Shown here: in pieces, positions 16,888 through 24,490 of the stretch
How the letters are laid out: each line of letters opens with the position of its first letter
How positions within the stretch are numbered: the stretch's first letter is position 1
DNA from: Chlorobium sp.
Lineage (GTDB): Bacteria > Bacteroidota > Chlorobiia > Chlorobiales > Chlorobiaceae
Direction: 5' to 3'
Length of the DNA: 47,639 nucleotides
Assembly: GCA_028277225.1 (NCBI GenBank)
Contig: JANQHB010000014.1
Coordinates: 1 to 47,639 of the forward strand
Translations under genes and position numbers: made by a program
The notes under the pieces: model-generated
Told to the model about the DNA's origin: nothing
Seen by the model: the letters and a program-made list of their open reading frames with translations, nothing else
Databases searched by the model: none

Positions 16888-17697
16888 CTAGATAATGAGG
16901 TCGAGCTCCTCGTCTTTCAACGACGAATAGAGAGCGATGATCTCATCGCGCATATCGTTGAACTCCTTGTCGGTCCGGCTCATACACTCGTGGCGAGGTC
17001 TTGGAAGATGGTTGTCCAGTATCTTCTTGACCCTTCCCGGATTGATATCCATAACGCAGATACGGTCTGAAAGAAATATCGCTTCATCCACATCGTGAGT
17101 CACGAACATGATGGTGGTCCCGGTTTTCTCCCATACCTTGAGAATCTGAATCTGCATTTCCTCCTTTGTCAGCGCATCGAGGGCCTCGAAAGGCTCGTCC
17201 ATGAGAAGAATTTTCGGTTTGTTGGCCAGGGCTCTGGCTATGGCGACCCTCTGACGCATACCCACGGAGATCTCGTGCACTTCCTGGTTTTCTGTTCCCG
17301 CAAGACCAACAGTTGCCAGCTGCTCCAAAGCAATGGCACGACGCTCCTTTCTGTCAATTCCCTTCAGTTCGAGACCTATCTCGACATTTTCAACGACACT
17401 TCTCCAAGGCAGGAGCGCATACTCCTGAAAAACCATCCCTTTATGGGGACCGGGCCCATGCTCCTCCCTGCCATCCAGAATCACAGAGCCTCTGGTCTGC
17501 TCGAGAAGTCCGGCCACAATCTGCAGCGTCACAGATTTTCCGCAACCTGTCGGACCCAGAACACAGATAAATTCTCCCTCATCGACCATCAGGTCGACAT
17601 CCCTGAGAACAAGAACATCGTCACCATCCTTTTTGAAAACCTTCGACACGTTCTGCAACTCGAGAAGCGCTTTTTGTTTCCTGCCGTTACTCTCCAT
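16888..17697 (-). CDS. ABC transporter ATPase, NitT/TauT type, with degenerate signature motif
   Basis: A 269-residue nucleotide-binding subunit like SsuB/TauB/NrtD. Walker A is GPTGCGKSV (48-56), the Q-loop is Q91 (VFQEYALLPW), Walker B is LLMDE with the catalytic E168, and the H-loop is H201. The signature, normally LSGGM, reads ISVGM (143-147), with Val for the first Gly. GGAG precedes the start. It lies 43 bases after the second ATPase gene and 29 before the cytochrome gene. Its defect complements that of its neighbour, so the two probably form a heterodimer in which only one ATP site is competent. Confidence 0.93.
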   Translation of the reverse strand: MESNGRKQKALLELQNVSKVFKKDGDDVLVLRDVDLMVDEGEFICVLGPTGCGKSVTLQIVAGLLEQTRGSVILDGREEHGPGPHKGMVFQEYALLPWRSVVENVEIGLELKGIDRKERRAIALEQLATVGLAGTENQEVHEISVGMRQRVAIARALANKPKILLMDEPFEALDALTKEEMQIQILKVWEKTGTTIMFVTHDVDEAIFLSDRICVMDINPGRVKKILDNHLPRPRHECMSRTDKEFNDMRDEIIALYSSLKDEELDLII

Positions 17698-17740
17698 AAA
17701 GACTACTCCCGGTTTTTAATTTTTCAGGTTTTCAGATGAT

Positions 17741-18571
17741 TCACTGACCGTAGTCACAAACCGCCTTACCGGCCCCGGCTTTCACCTCGTTCATCACCAT
17801 CTCTCTCAGCTCGATGAAACGGTGATGAAATTCAGGCTCAAGCGCAGCTTTGCCGAATCTTGGCCTTGGCAGATCGTTTGTAAAGATTTTCGATATCCTG
17901 CCTTCACTGTTCATGACAGCAATCCGGTCACTCAGCTTGACCGCCTCATCGAGTTCCGAGGTCACAAAGATGATCGTATTATGTTCGTGCTCCCATATCC
18001 TGGTGATCTCGGTGTGCATGGTCAGCTTCGTTTTCGAATCAAGCGCATTGAACGGACCATCCATCAGGAGAATCTTCGGTTTTATCACAAGGATCATCGC
18101 AAGCGAAGCCCTTCGTTTCATACCGCCGGACATTTCAACAGGAAATTTTCCGGTTGCATAGGAAAGGCCGACCATATCGATATACTCCATGGCGAGTTCC
18201 CTGTTTTCCTTACGTTTACCGTACTGAAACTCCAATCCAAGCTCGACGTTCTGCAGAACGGTCCTCCATGGAAGCAATGCATATTCCTGGAAAATCATCC
18301 CCCTGTCGGAACCCGGCCCCTCGATCGGCTCACCATCGAGCAGCACCTCACCCTTATCAGGTTGCTCAAAACCTGCGACAAGTTTGAGCAGGGTCGACTT
18401 TCCGCTGCCGGTCGGACCGACGATGACCAGAAACTCGTTTTTGGCAATCTCCAGGTTGCAGTTGCTGACCGCTTCTATCCACTTGCCGTTTTTCTGATAC
18501 TCCTTCGTGACCCCTTTGAGCGAAATAAGCGCTTTTGACGTTCGTCCCGTGCTTCTGCCATTGTCAGCCAT
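17741..18571 (-). CDS. ABC transporter ATPase lacking Walker B glutamate and H-loop histidine
   Basis: A 276-residue paralogue of the next gene. Walker A GPTGSGKST (52-60), Q95 and a normal signature SGGM (148-151) are present. Walker B reads LLMDGPF, with G172 where the catalytic Glu should be (codon GGT), and the H-loop position is S205 (FVTSELDEA). It should bind ATP but hydrolyse it poorly at its own site. It has a GGGAG ribosome site and lies 17 bases after the permease gene. The C-terminal tail extends about 20 residues past the usual end. The intact signature argues for a working partner rather than a decayed gene. Confidence 0.93.
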   Translation of the reverse strand: MADNGRSTGRTSKALISLKGVTKEYQKNGKWIEAVSNCNLEIAKNEFLVIVGPTGSGKSTLLKLVAGFEQPDKGEVLLDGEPIEGPGSDRGMIFQEYALLPWRTVLQNVELGLEFQYGKRKENRELAMEYIDMVGLSYATGKFPVEMSGGMKRRASLAMILVIKPKILLMDGPFNALDSKTKLTMHTEITRIWEHEHNTIIFVTSELDEAVKLSDRIAVMNSEGRISKIFTNDLPRPRFGKAALEPEFHHRFIELREMVMNEVKAGAGKAVCDYGQ

Positions 18572-18588
18572 ATAACTCTCCCGTTGTT

Positions 18589-19380
18589 TCAGATTTTCCA
18601 GGCAAACTTGCTGATCAGCCAGCGATTGGCCGAGTCCAGCAGATACCCGATCAGACCGATAATGAATATTGTTGCCATCAACTGATCATAACGGAAACGG
18701 TCCCTTGTATCGAGGATGAAGTAACCGAGCCCGTCGGGAACACCAAGCATTTCAGCCGGCACAAGAATGATCCAGCTTACACCAACAGCGAGCCGCAATC
18801 CTGTCAGCATGTCGGGAATGGCTGCAGGAATGATGATTTTGGTCAATATCCCCTTGTCACCGGCACCCATGGTTTTGGCCATGTTCAGCCAGAGAGGGCT
18901 GACCCTTCCTGCACCGTGAACGGTATTAAGAATGAGGGGCCAGATAGCCACAAGCCAGAGCAGGAATGTAACCGAAACATCCCCCACGCCGAACATGATG
19001 ATTGCGATCGGCATCCATGCAAGAGGAGATATCATGCGCATGAACTGAAAGGGAACGTAGGTCAATTGCTCCAGCCGTCTGAAATACCCGACCAGTACGC
19101 CGACAGGAAGCGCAAAGATGATCGCCATGAAAAGGCTGACCAGCACTCTTCTCAGGCTCGGAATCGTGTGATGAACGATATCCCCGTTTTTTGCCATCTC
19201 GATCAGCGCCAGAAAAGCCGACAGGGGCGAGAAGGCCTCGCTGAAATCATTTCCGAAAAGCTTCAGCATGCTTGCCGCCTGCCAGATAACCAGAAACAGG
19301 AACACACCAAGCACATAGAAACTCCTGTCGGCCAGAAATGCCTGAGTGCTGCCGTTTCGTGACTGTTGTTTATTCACCAT
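18589..19380 (-). CDS. ABC transporter permease, NitT/TauT type
   Basis: A 263-residue membrane protein with about six helices. The cytoplasmic coupling motif of the binding-protein-dependent permeases is clear: LNMAKTMGAGDKGILTKII followed by PAAIPDMLTGLRLAVG. It resembles SsuC/TauC/NrtB, which move nitrate, sulfonates, taurine or related anions. Only one permease gene is present, so a homodimer is expected above the two different ATPases. It follows the binding-protein gene by 166 bases, an intercistronic space with GC-rich inverted sequence that may lower its level relative to the binding protein. Confidence 0.92.
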   Translation of the reverse strand: MVNKQQSRNGSTQAFLADRSFYVLGVFLFLVIWQAASMLKLFGNDFSEAFSPLSAFLALIEMAKNGDIVHHTIPSLRRVLVSLFMAIIFALPVGVLVGYFRRLEQLTYVPFQFMRMISPLAWMPIAIIMFGVGDVSVTFLLWLVAIWPLILNTVHGAGRVSPLWLNMAKTMGAGDKGILTKIIIPAAIPDMLTGLRLAVGVSWIILVPAEMLGVPDGLGYFILDTRDRFRYDQLMATIFIIGLIGYLLDSANRWLISKFAWKI

Positions 19381-19413
19381 GATGAATTACAGGTTTAAAC
19401 TTACTCGCCTCAT

Positions 19414-19427
19414 GTCCGTCCACGGAC
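19414..19427. repeat. Palindrome in binding-protein/permease spacer
   Basis: GTCCGT-CC-ACGGAC is a perfect palindrome about 34-47 bases before the permease start. Together with the GC-rich CTGCCC/GGGCAG segments in the same spacer it could fold in the mRNA and uncouple binding-protein from permease expression, as is common in ABC operons. Confidence 0.4.
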
Positions 19428-19546
19428 GTACTCCGCCCGACGGCCTGCCCGGAAAGGACAGACCGCAGATATACCAGTTTTGTTGTTCAAGAGAAACCCG
19501 CCATTATCCATGGAATACATATCGGACGGCGGGCAGTCAAAGACGG

Positions 19547-20788
19547 TTATACTGCAATAACCTCTTCCCTTACAAACGGATTTTCCGGGTCGACGCCGGC
19601 AAACTGTACGAGGCCTCCCAGCTCTGCAGAAGCCTCCTTGACCCCTTCCGTGTACATAAGCTCTTTCTGGACCACCGCCGGGTCGAGATTTTTCATGAAG
19701 TTGAGATCTCCTTCCATCTTTGTCTGCTTCATCATTTCGACCATCTTGTGCGTCGCGGACTCAAACTGGTAAGGATTGTACGACAGTCGTTCAGCGTCCC
19801 ATTCCGGATGCTTGATAGCCCCTGTTCCTCCACTGACACCATAGGTGTCGAGATCGTATTTGAGCATCGCTCTCTTGACGACTTTTTCCGGAAGAGGAAG
19901 GTACTTCGCCCCGTCCTTCGACAGAATATGTGCCGCTTCCTCGACATTGTTCAATGCCCACAATTCAGCCTTGACAAGTGCCTTGATGACATTATGAGAC
20001 CATGCCCTGTCCTCGAGTTCCTTTTCGTTCATGACTGCAACGCAGCATGGATGGTTTTTCCAGACATCACCTGTGAAGCGTACAATTTTTCCTCCGGCCA
20101 GTATTTCTCCTGCCGCATTGAACGGCTCTGCCACGATGTAGCCATCGATGGCTTTCGATGCGATCGCTGTCGGCATGTCAGGAGGAGCCATGACAAAAAG
20201 GTTCATCTGGTTTTCTGCCAGAGGCTCGTTCTTGCTTTGAATGACCGTTTCGATTCCCATCTCTCTGGCTATCATCTGTATGATGATATTGTGCATGGAA
20301 TACCAGTAGGGAACCGCGATCTGCTTCCCGCCAAGGTCAGCATATGACTCAATACCGCTTTCCTTGCCAACGGTAAGTGCTGAACCGTTGATATGATCCC
20401 ATGCGACAACTTTGACTGGAAATCCTTTGCTGTAACGCATATAGATCGGGATCGGAGCAAGAAGGTGCGTCAGGTTGAACCGTCCTGCCATGAACGCTTC
20501 TGCCATGGGAGCCCAACCCCTTATAAGCACCGGTCTTTCCGATGCAATACCCATCTCTTTGTAAAAACCAAGCTCATGAGCAAGAATGACTGGTGTAGCA
20601 TCGGTGATAGGCAGATAACAGCTCTTGATTGTTTTTCCCGAAACAGCACCCCCTCCGGCACCGGCACCTGATTCCTGTTCGCTTGAGCAGCCCTGCAGCA
20701 GAGGATAACCCGCCGCAAGAGCGCCGATACCCAATGCGCTGTTTCTGATAAAATTCCTGCGCGTCATTCCTGAATCATTCTCTTTCAT
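19547..20788 (-). CDS. Tat-exported substrate-binding lipoprotein of NitT/TauT ABC transporter
   Basis: A 413-residue protein with a twin-arginine signal (TRRNFIRNSALGIGALAAG, R10-R11) and a lipobox-like end with C34. The mature part resembles NrtA/SsuA/NMT1 binding proteins (ILAHELGFYKEMGI, FMAGRFNLTHLLAPIPIYMRY, VAWDHINGSALTV). Tat export means it folds before export. GGAGG sits five bases before the ATG. It heads the transporter genes that lead on to cytochrome and cooS. The family binds nitrate, sulfonates, pyrimidine precursors, bicarbonate or cyanate; the ligand here cannot be read from sequence. Two TAAC-N4-GTTA palindromes lie upstream. Confidence 0.9.
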   Translation of the reverse strand: MKENDSGMTRRNFIRNSALGIGALAAGYPLLQGCSSEQESGAGAGGGAVSGKTIKSCYLPITDATPVILAHELGFYKEMGIASERPVLIRGWAPMAEAFMAGRFNLTHLLAPIPIYMRYSKGFPVKVVAWDHINGSALTVGKESGIESYADLGGKQIAVPYWYSMHNIIIQMIAREMGIETVIQSKNEPLAENQMNLFVMAPPDMPTAIASKAIDGYIVAEPFNAAGEILAGGKIVRFTGDVWKNHPCCVAVMNEKELEDRAWSHNVIKALVKAELWALNNVEEAAHILSKDGAKYLPLPEKVVKRAMLKYDLDTYGVSGGTGAIKHPEWDAERLSYNPYQFESATHKMVEMMKQTKMEGDLNFMKNLDPAVVQKELMYTEGVKEASAELGGLVQFAGVDPENPFVREEVIAV

Positions 20789-20895
20789 AACAACCTCCGG
20801 ATTTTATTCTTGTCGATACGTACATTATGAGCATCCTGGCCCGTCCATGCATAGAGCCGTTCAGCCGCTCTTTTGTGAAAAATCTCACCAATTAG

Positions 20896-20907
20896 TAACA
20901 ATTGTTA
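20896..20907. promoter_or_regulatory. TAAC-AATT-GTTA palindrome upstream of binding-protein operon
   Basis: A perfect 12-bp palindrome within GTAACAATTGTTAAC, about 110 bases before the binding-protein start. It has the same core, TAAC-N4-GTTA, as sites at 21052 and 22636. The half-site/4-base/half-site layout is like CRP/FNR-family operators, but the family of the regulator is not known. Confidence 0.5.
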
Positions 20908-21051
20908 ACCACGCAATCCCAAACATTGCCGGATTATACACGTCACCCTGCTATGAAGCGTGCGTCATTATGTGACCATCAGAAACGATCAGCGGAAATG
21001 CGCTTGCCGGGAGGCAAATAACAAGCCAATATCGAACACTTACAATAAATA

Positions 21052-21063
21052 TAACAATCGTTA
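21052..21063. promoter_or_regulatory. TAAC-AATC-GTTA palindrome downstream of TauE gene
   Basis: A second copy of the shared operator-like core, in the same 299-base space between the TauE-type gene and the binding-protein gene, 156 bases from the site at 20896. The near-integral number of helical turns (about 15) would allow looping, though this is inference. Confidence 0.45.
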
Positions 21064-21087
21064 ACAACATACTCAAAGGAAAATACA

Positions 21088-22317
21088 TTAATAAGGCGGC
21101 AGCCAGCTCTGGCCGAAAAACCCCTTGCTGAAGTATCGCAGGCCGACATAGACCGCCAGCAGGACAAACAGTCTTTTCAGCCATACTTCCGGGATATATT
21201 TCTGTGTCCTTGGCCCGATCATTGCACCGATACATACTCCAGCCATTTCCACTCCGACAAGGTCCCAGCTTATAAAGGTTTCCTTGAGAACGACAAAAGA
21301 GAAAATGCTTGTGACCATACCCAGCAAAACCGCCAATGCAGAAGTCCCGGCAACAATCAACATGGGTAATCCAACGACCATCGTCAAAAACGGTACGTAG
21401 AGAAATCCACCGCCAATACCGATAAACGAGGATAATGCAGCTATCAGAAGACCGCCGGCAAAGGCAAGGAGCGGATTGAAACGGTATTCAGTACCGTAAA
21501 AGGAAAAGCTTGCAGCAGTGAGCCCGAACGACACACCCTCTACTCCCGAAGACAAGAGACGTTTTTCTTCGAGCATTCGTTTAAACGATTCTGTCGCCTC
21601 GCCGGCCTTTTTTTTCGATTCCAGTCCTTTACGGGTCGTACTGTAAAAAATAAATCCTCCTATGACAAGAACCGTCAGTCCGAAATATCCCAGATACTCT
21701 CCAAGCTGAATGTTGCCTGCCGTAAGAAGAGGGATCAGGATTCCGCCGGCAACGCTGCCGGCCCCCAATGCCAGGCCGAGCGGCAGCACAATCCTTTTTG
21801 CCCTGTAAAAATTCACCGTTGAAATAAAAGCGGCAAGCCCGACGAGGTACTGATTGCTTGCACGGATAGTATCGGTCAGAAAGGCATTCAATTCAGGGTT
21901 GGTTATCCTGAAACTGCCTGCATATGCACCGAGTCCCAGAATAGTAAGATGACCAACGCCGGCCATGATCCCGCCAAAGGCACCCACAGTCGAAAAAATC
22001 CAGCCGATCCAGAGAGCCCAGATAAATGCGATGAAATAGTTGATCCGGGGTGCCCCGGGTATCCCCGCAAACCCTTTTTCGGCATCGGGATCGATCATTC
22101 CCGTTTCAACTCCTCTCGGTGTTTTATCAACAATTTTTCCAAGCCTGCCCGGCAAGGCACTCAATTCATCACCATTGACTGCAAGCAGTACGAACCCCGC
22201 TCTCTCTCCGTAAACCCCGACACTGCCGGAACATGGAACAGCAATGAAAAAGATCAGTGACAGCAAAAGACCTGCGATACCTTTCACACGAGGATATGTC
22301 ATTGATCGGCTATACAT
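21088..22317 (-). CDS. TauE/SafE-family permease
   Basis: About 409 residues with many membrane helices. The two family repeats are visible (AFGGIMAGVGHLTILGL and ALSSFIGIGGGFLYVPFLTMVVGLP). The family exports sulfite, sulfoacetate or other sulfur-containing anions. It is longer than the usual 250-residue form because of an N-terminal helix followed by a hydrophilic loop of about 55 residues. The chosen ATG at 22317 overlaps the preceding stop (ATGTATAG), a layout of translational coupling; another ATG lies five codons on. The link with DsrE2 and a sulfonate-type ABC transporter suggests sulfur-anion export. Confidence 0.85.
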   Translation of the reverse strand: MYSRSMTYPRVKGIAGLLLSLIFFIAVPCSGSVGVYGERAGFVLLAVNGDELSALPGRLGKIVDKTPRGVETGMIDPDAEKGFAGIPGAPRINYFIAFIWALWIGWIFSTVGAFGGIMAGVGHLTILGLGAYAGSFRITNPELNAFLTDTIRASNQYLVGLAAFISTVNFYRAKRIVLPLGLALGAGSVAGGILIPLLTAGNIQLGEYLGYFGLTVLVIGGFIFYSTTRKGLESKKKAGEATESFKRMLEEKRLLSSGVEGVSFGLTAASFSFYGTEYRFNPLLAFAGGLLIAALSSFIGIGGGFLYVPFLTMVVGLPMLIVAGTSALAVLLGMVTSIFSFVVLKETFISWDLVGVEMAGVCIGAMIGPRTQKYIPEVWLKRLFVLLAVYVGLRYFSKGFFGQSWLPPY

Positions 22318-22549
22318 CACCAAGAGTTCTCTCAAGTTCATCCTTGTCGACAGCAGTTCCCTCGCAAACAACTGTCCCGTCGACAAGTATTGCAGGAAAT
22401 GACGGCAGAAAGATGTCATCGGGATCATCACCTGTTTTTTTGACTATCGCAATATCAAAAACATATCTCTCTTTGAGCGACATCACAGCAGCCATATTTT
22501 CTCTGCATCGCTGTCCCATGGGATCGTTTACCAATACCTGTACCAGCAT
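22310..22549 (-). CDS. Small thioredoxin-fold protein with a single active-site cysteine
   Basis: A 79-residue protein. The ATG at 22549 follows GAGGAG at good spacing, so the five-codon longer frame is rejected. The pattern is glutaredoxin-like: a first strand VQVLVNDP, then GQRC with C15 where CxxC would stand, and a cis-proline segment FPAILVDGTVV. One cysteine suggests a monothiol carrier or redox adapter rather than a disulfide reductase. It overlaps the start of the TauE gene. A palindrome (22635-22648) lies about 90 bases upstream. Its partner is unknown; the CODH, DsrE2 and TauE gene products are candidates. Confidence 0.7.
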   Translation of the reverse strand: MLVQVLVNDPMGQRCRENMAAVMSLKERYVFDIAIVKKTGDDPDDIFLPSFPAILVDGTVVCEGTAVDKDELERTLGDV

Positions 22550-22634
22550 TTCGGATCTCCTCATTATAGCTTGTTACGTATCTGCGATATTTTTGAAAAC
22601 ACTGACGATTGATTCGGCTGAATCCATGCCGCCA

Positions 22635-22648
22635 TTAACGATTGTTAA
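22635..22648. promoter_or_regulatory. TTAAC-GATT-GTTAA palindrome upstream of thioredoxin-fold/TauE genes
   Basis: A 14-bp site with perfect 5-bp arms, in the space between cooC and the small thioredoxin-fold gene, 87-100 bases before the latter's start. It has the same half-sites as 20896 and 21052, so one regulator may control several units of this locus. Confidence 0.5.
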
Positions 22649-22667
22649 CCGTACATCACAAAAAAAA

Positions 22668-23441
22668 TCACACCTTCTGTTCCAGCTTTTCAACAAGCAC
22701 ACGGACCGTATCGCGCATACCATCACATGTTTCAAACGGCGAGGCTCCTGAAATATCTGCTCTCACCGCATTCATGTCAAACGGTATAACCGCCCAGACA
22801 TTTTCTGCGCCAAAAACGTCTGTCATCACCCTGCTCTGGTCATCGTCATGAACCTTGTTGAAAATGTAACCGATCCTCTTGATATGGAGCTGACGGGCAA
22901 GAGACGAGATTTTTTCCGCTGTTTTCATGGCCCTCTGCCCGGGCTCTACAACAACCAGAAGCACACTTACCGATTCTGCCGTCCCCCGTGTAAGATGCTC
23001 AAAGCCCGCTTCCATATCGAGCAGCACGCATTCGTCTCGCTCAACGATCAAGTGACGAAGAAAGGAACGCAATAAAGCATTTTCCGGACAATAGCACCCT
23101 CCCAGAGCTTCCTTGAGCTCTCCTGTCACCATAAGTCTCAGCCCGTTTATCTCGACCGAAAACCTGTGAACAAGATCATCGACTTTTGGATTCAGCACAA
23201 AGTACCCGCCCATGCTGCCGGGCTTTGCTCCGGTACGCTCTTCGACAAGCGCTTTTTTTTCAATGAGCGGCTCAATCCTGCCCGCTTCAGATTCATTATA
23301 TCCCAGAGCACCGGCAAGATTACCATTAGGATCCGCATCGATTGCAAGAACTGTGCGTCCCTGCCGGGCCATTTCTCTTGCAAGCAATGAGCAAAGCGTG
23401 GTCTTTCCCACTCCGCCTTTGCCGGATATTGCGATTTTCAT
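22668..23441 (-). CDS. cooC: CODH nickel-insertion ATPase CooC
   Basis: A 257-residue MinD/ParA-like ATPase. The start at 23441 is chosen because AAGGAGG lies just before it and the deviant Walker A GKGGVGKTT falls at 7-15, as in the family. Asp pair D35/D37 (IDADPNG) and the CooC-specific C116-Y-C118 motif that binds nickel at the dimer interface are present. CooC dimers deliver Ni to the CODH C-cluster with ATP hydrolysis. Its presence about 6.6 kb upstream of cooS in the same orientation implies that the divergent CODH still receives nickel, despite its altered ligand. Confidence 0.93.
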   Translation of the reverse strand: MKIAISGKGGVGKTTLCSLLAREMARQGRTVLAIDADPNGNLAGALGYNESEAGRIEPLIEKKALVEERTGAKPGSMGGYFVLNPKVDDLVHRFSVEINGLRLMVTGELKEALGGCYCPENALLRSFLRHLIVERDECVLLDMEAGFEHLTRGTAESVSVLLVVVEPGQRAMKTAEKISSLARQLHIKRIGYIFNKVHDDDQSRVMTDVFGAENVWAVIPFDMNAVRADISGASPFETCDGMRDTVRVLVEKLEQKV

Positions 23442-23528
23442 ACACACCTCCTTCTCACCGCTCCAGCCATAATCAACCATCTTCCCGGTCAACAACCGGA
23501 AAGCGGCATTTGACAACCATCAGAAATA

Positions 23529-24041
23529 TCAGATAAAGAGCTGTATATCTGCATCAGCCGCAAACTCGAGGAACATTGCCGCTCCCCCGAAATCGACACC
23601 TTCGATAAAATCATCCTTCGAAAAACCGAACACGTCCATCGTCATCTGGCAGGCGATAAACTTAACCCCGCAATCGATGCACAGCTCCCGCAGTTCCTCG
23701 ATAGTCGCAACCCCTTTGTTCTTGAAGGTCTCCTTCATCAGGTTCGTTGCAAGCGAGTCAAAACCCGGGACATTACCTGTCAGGAACCTGGGGATCTGCC
23801 AGTTGATGTTCTGGAACTGATCGCTGCCGAACGGCATCTTCATCGGCATGGCAGGATTGCTGTGAGGTGATATCTTCGCATCGATTTTCTTGTTGAGAAG
23901 CGGCAGGCCGTAAAAGGTAAAGAAAATTACAACCTCCATGTCCATAGCGGCAGCTGCCGAGCCGAGAATAAAAGGAGGATATGCCCAGTCCAGTGTTCCC
24001 TGGGAGGCTATCAGCGCCACTTTTTTTGGTTGTTCACTCAT
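23529..24041 (-). CDS. DsrE2-type sulfur-trafficking protein
   Basis: A 170-residue DsrE/DsrF/DrsH-like protein of the DsrE2 group. Cysteines C121, C124 and C131 lie in ELCIDCGVKFIACQMTMDVFG; in this family a Cys carries persulfide sulfur between rhodanese, TusA and downstream oxidation or assembly proteins. The hydrophobic segment FILGSAAAAMDMEVVIFFTF is part of the fold core and may aid membrane contact. It is the first gene of the eleven-gene minus-strand run, 87 bases before cooC. Green sulfur bacteria live by sulfur oxidation, so the gene may be unrelated to CODH, but its position is suggestive. Confidence 0.85.
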   Translation of the reverse strand: MSEQPKKVALIASQGTLDWAYPPFILGSAAAAMDMEVVIFFTFYGLPLLNKKIDAKISPHSNPAMPMKMPFGSDQFQNINWQIPRFLTGNVPGFDSLATNLMKETFKNKGVATIEELRELCIDCGVKFIACQMTMDVFGFSKDDFIEGVDFGGAAMFLEFAADADIQLFI

Positions 24042-24173
24042 TGCTCAAGATTTGAGATTATCAACTATATTCCTATTTAGCAATACAGTAATATAAAAAA
24101 CTCCGCAATAGAAACAAACCAGCCACAGCTGCTCTCTTGGGATATTCCGGTCGATTTGCTTATTGTATTCGTA

Positions 24174-24199
24174 ATGACCTGCTTGTACGTACAGGTCAT
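24174..24199. promoter_or_regulatory. Inverted repeat in dodecin/DsrE2 divergent promoter region
   Basis: ATGACCTG (24174-24181) and CAGGTCAT (24192-24199) are perfect 8-bp inverted arms around a 10-bp spacer. The element is 39-64 bases before the dodecin start and about 130-160 before dsrE2, where an operator for either gene could sit. A hairpin in the dodecin leader is the alternative. Confidence 0.45.
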
Positions 24200-24237
24200 C
24201 AAATACCGACAAATTCAACATTAGAGACCCAAATCAC

Positions 24238-24453
24238 ATGAGTACTTCTCACGTTTACAAAAAAATCGAGCTGGTTGGCTCATCAACAATCAGTATCGAA
24301 GATGCCGTCAACAACGCTGTTGAACGCGCTGCGGAAACCATTCGCCATATCCGCTGGGTGGAAGTCGTCGAAACTCGCTGTCATGTAGAGGAAAACAGGA
24401 TTGCCTACTGGCAGGTAACCGTTAGAATAGGTTTTACCCTCGAGAGTGAATAA
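24238..24453 (+). CDS. Dodecin, flavin-binding storage protein
   Basis: A 71-residue protein with the dodecin pattern: YKKIELVGSS, an amphipathic helix SIEDAVNNAVERAAET, then RHIRWVEVVETRCHVEENRIAYWQVTV. W40 is the residue that stacks on bound flavin. Twelve copies form a hollow shell that holds riboflavin or related flavins and limits photochemical damage, sensible in a phototroph. It is transcribed alone, divergently from dsrE2, and convergent with the DUF6485 gene, with which it shares a hairpin. Confidence 0.92.
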   Translation: MSTSHVYKKIELVGSSTISIEDAVNNAVERAAETIRHIRWVEVVETRCHVEENRIAYWQVTVRIGFTLESE

Positions 24454-24490
24454 CGAAAAGGAGTCTGTTTTTTTTACAGCCTCTTTTCGT
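24453..24490. terminator. Shared convergent hairpin after dodecin and DUF6485 genes
   Basis: ACGAAAAGGAGTCTGT (24453-24468) pairs with ACAGCCTCTTTTCGT (24476-24490) with two small defects; a T-run fills the loop. It starts at the dodecin stop and overlaps the last codons of the DUF6485 gene. It likely works as a bidirectional end or stability hairpin, though the T-run position is unusual. Confidence 0.55.

Noticed and set aside
17741..18571. ABC ATPase with missing catalytic residues read as a pseudogene
   Set aside because: Walker A, Q-loop and signature are intact, the frame is full length with a good ribosome site, and its defects complement those of its neighbour.
20951..21235. 94-codon minus-strand frame downstream of TauE
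   Set aside because: Most of it overlaps the end of the TauE gene in another frame and the rest covers a palindrome site; it has no family match.
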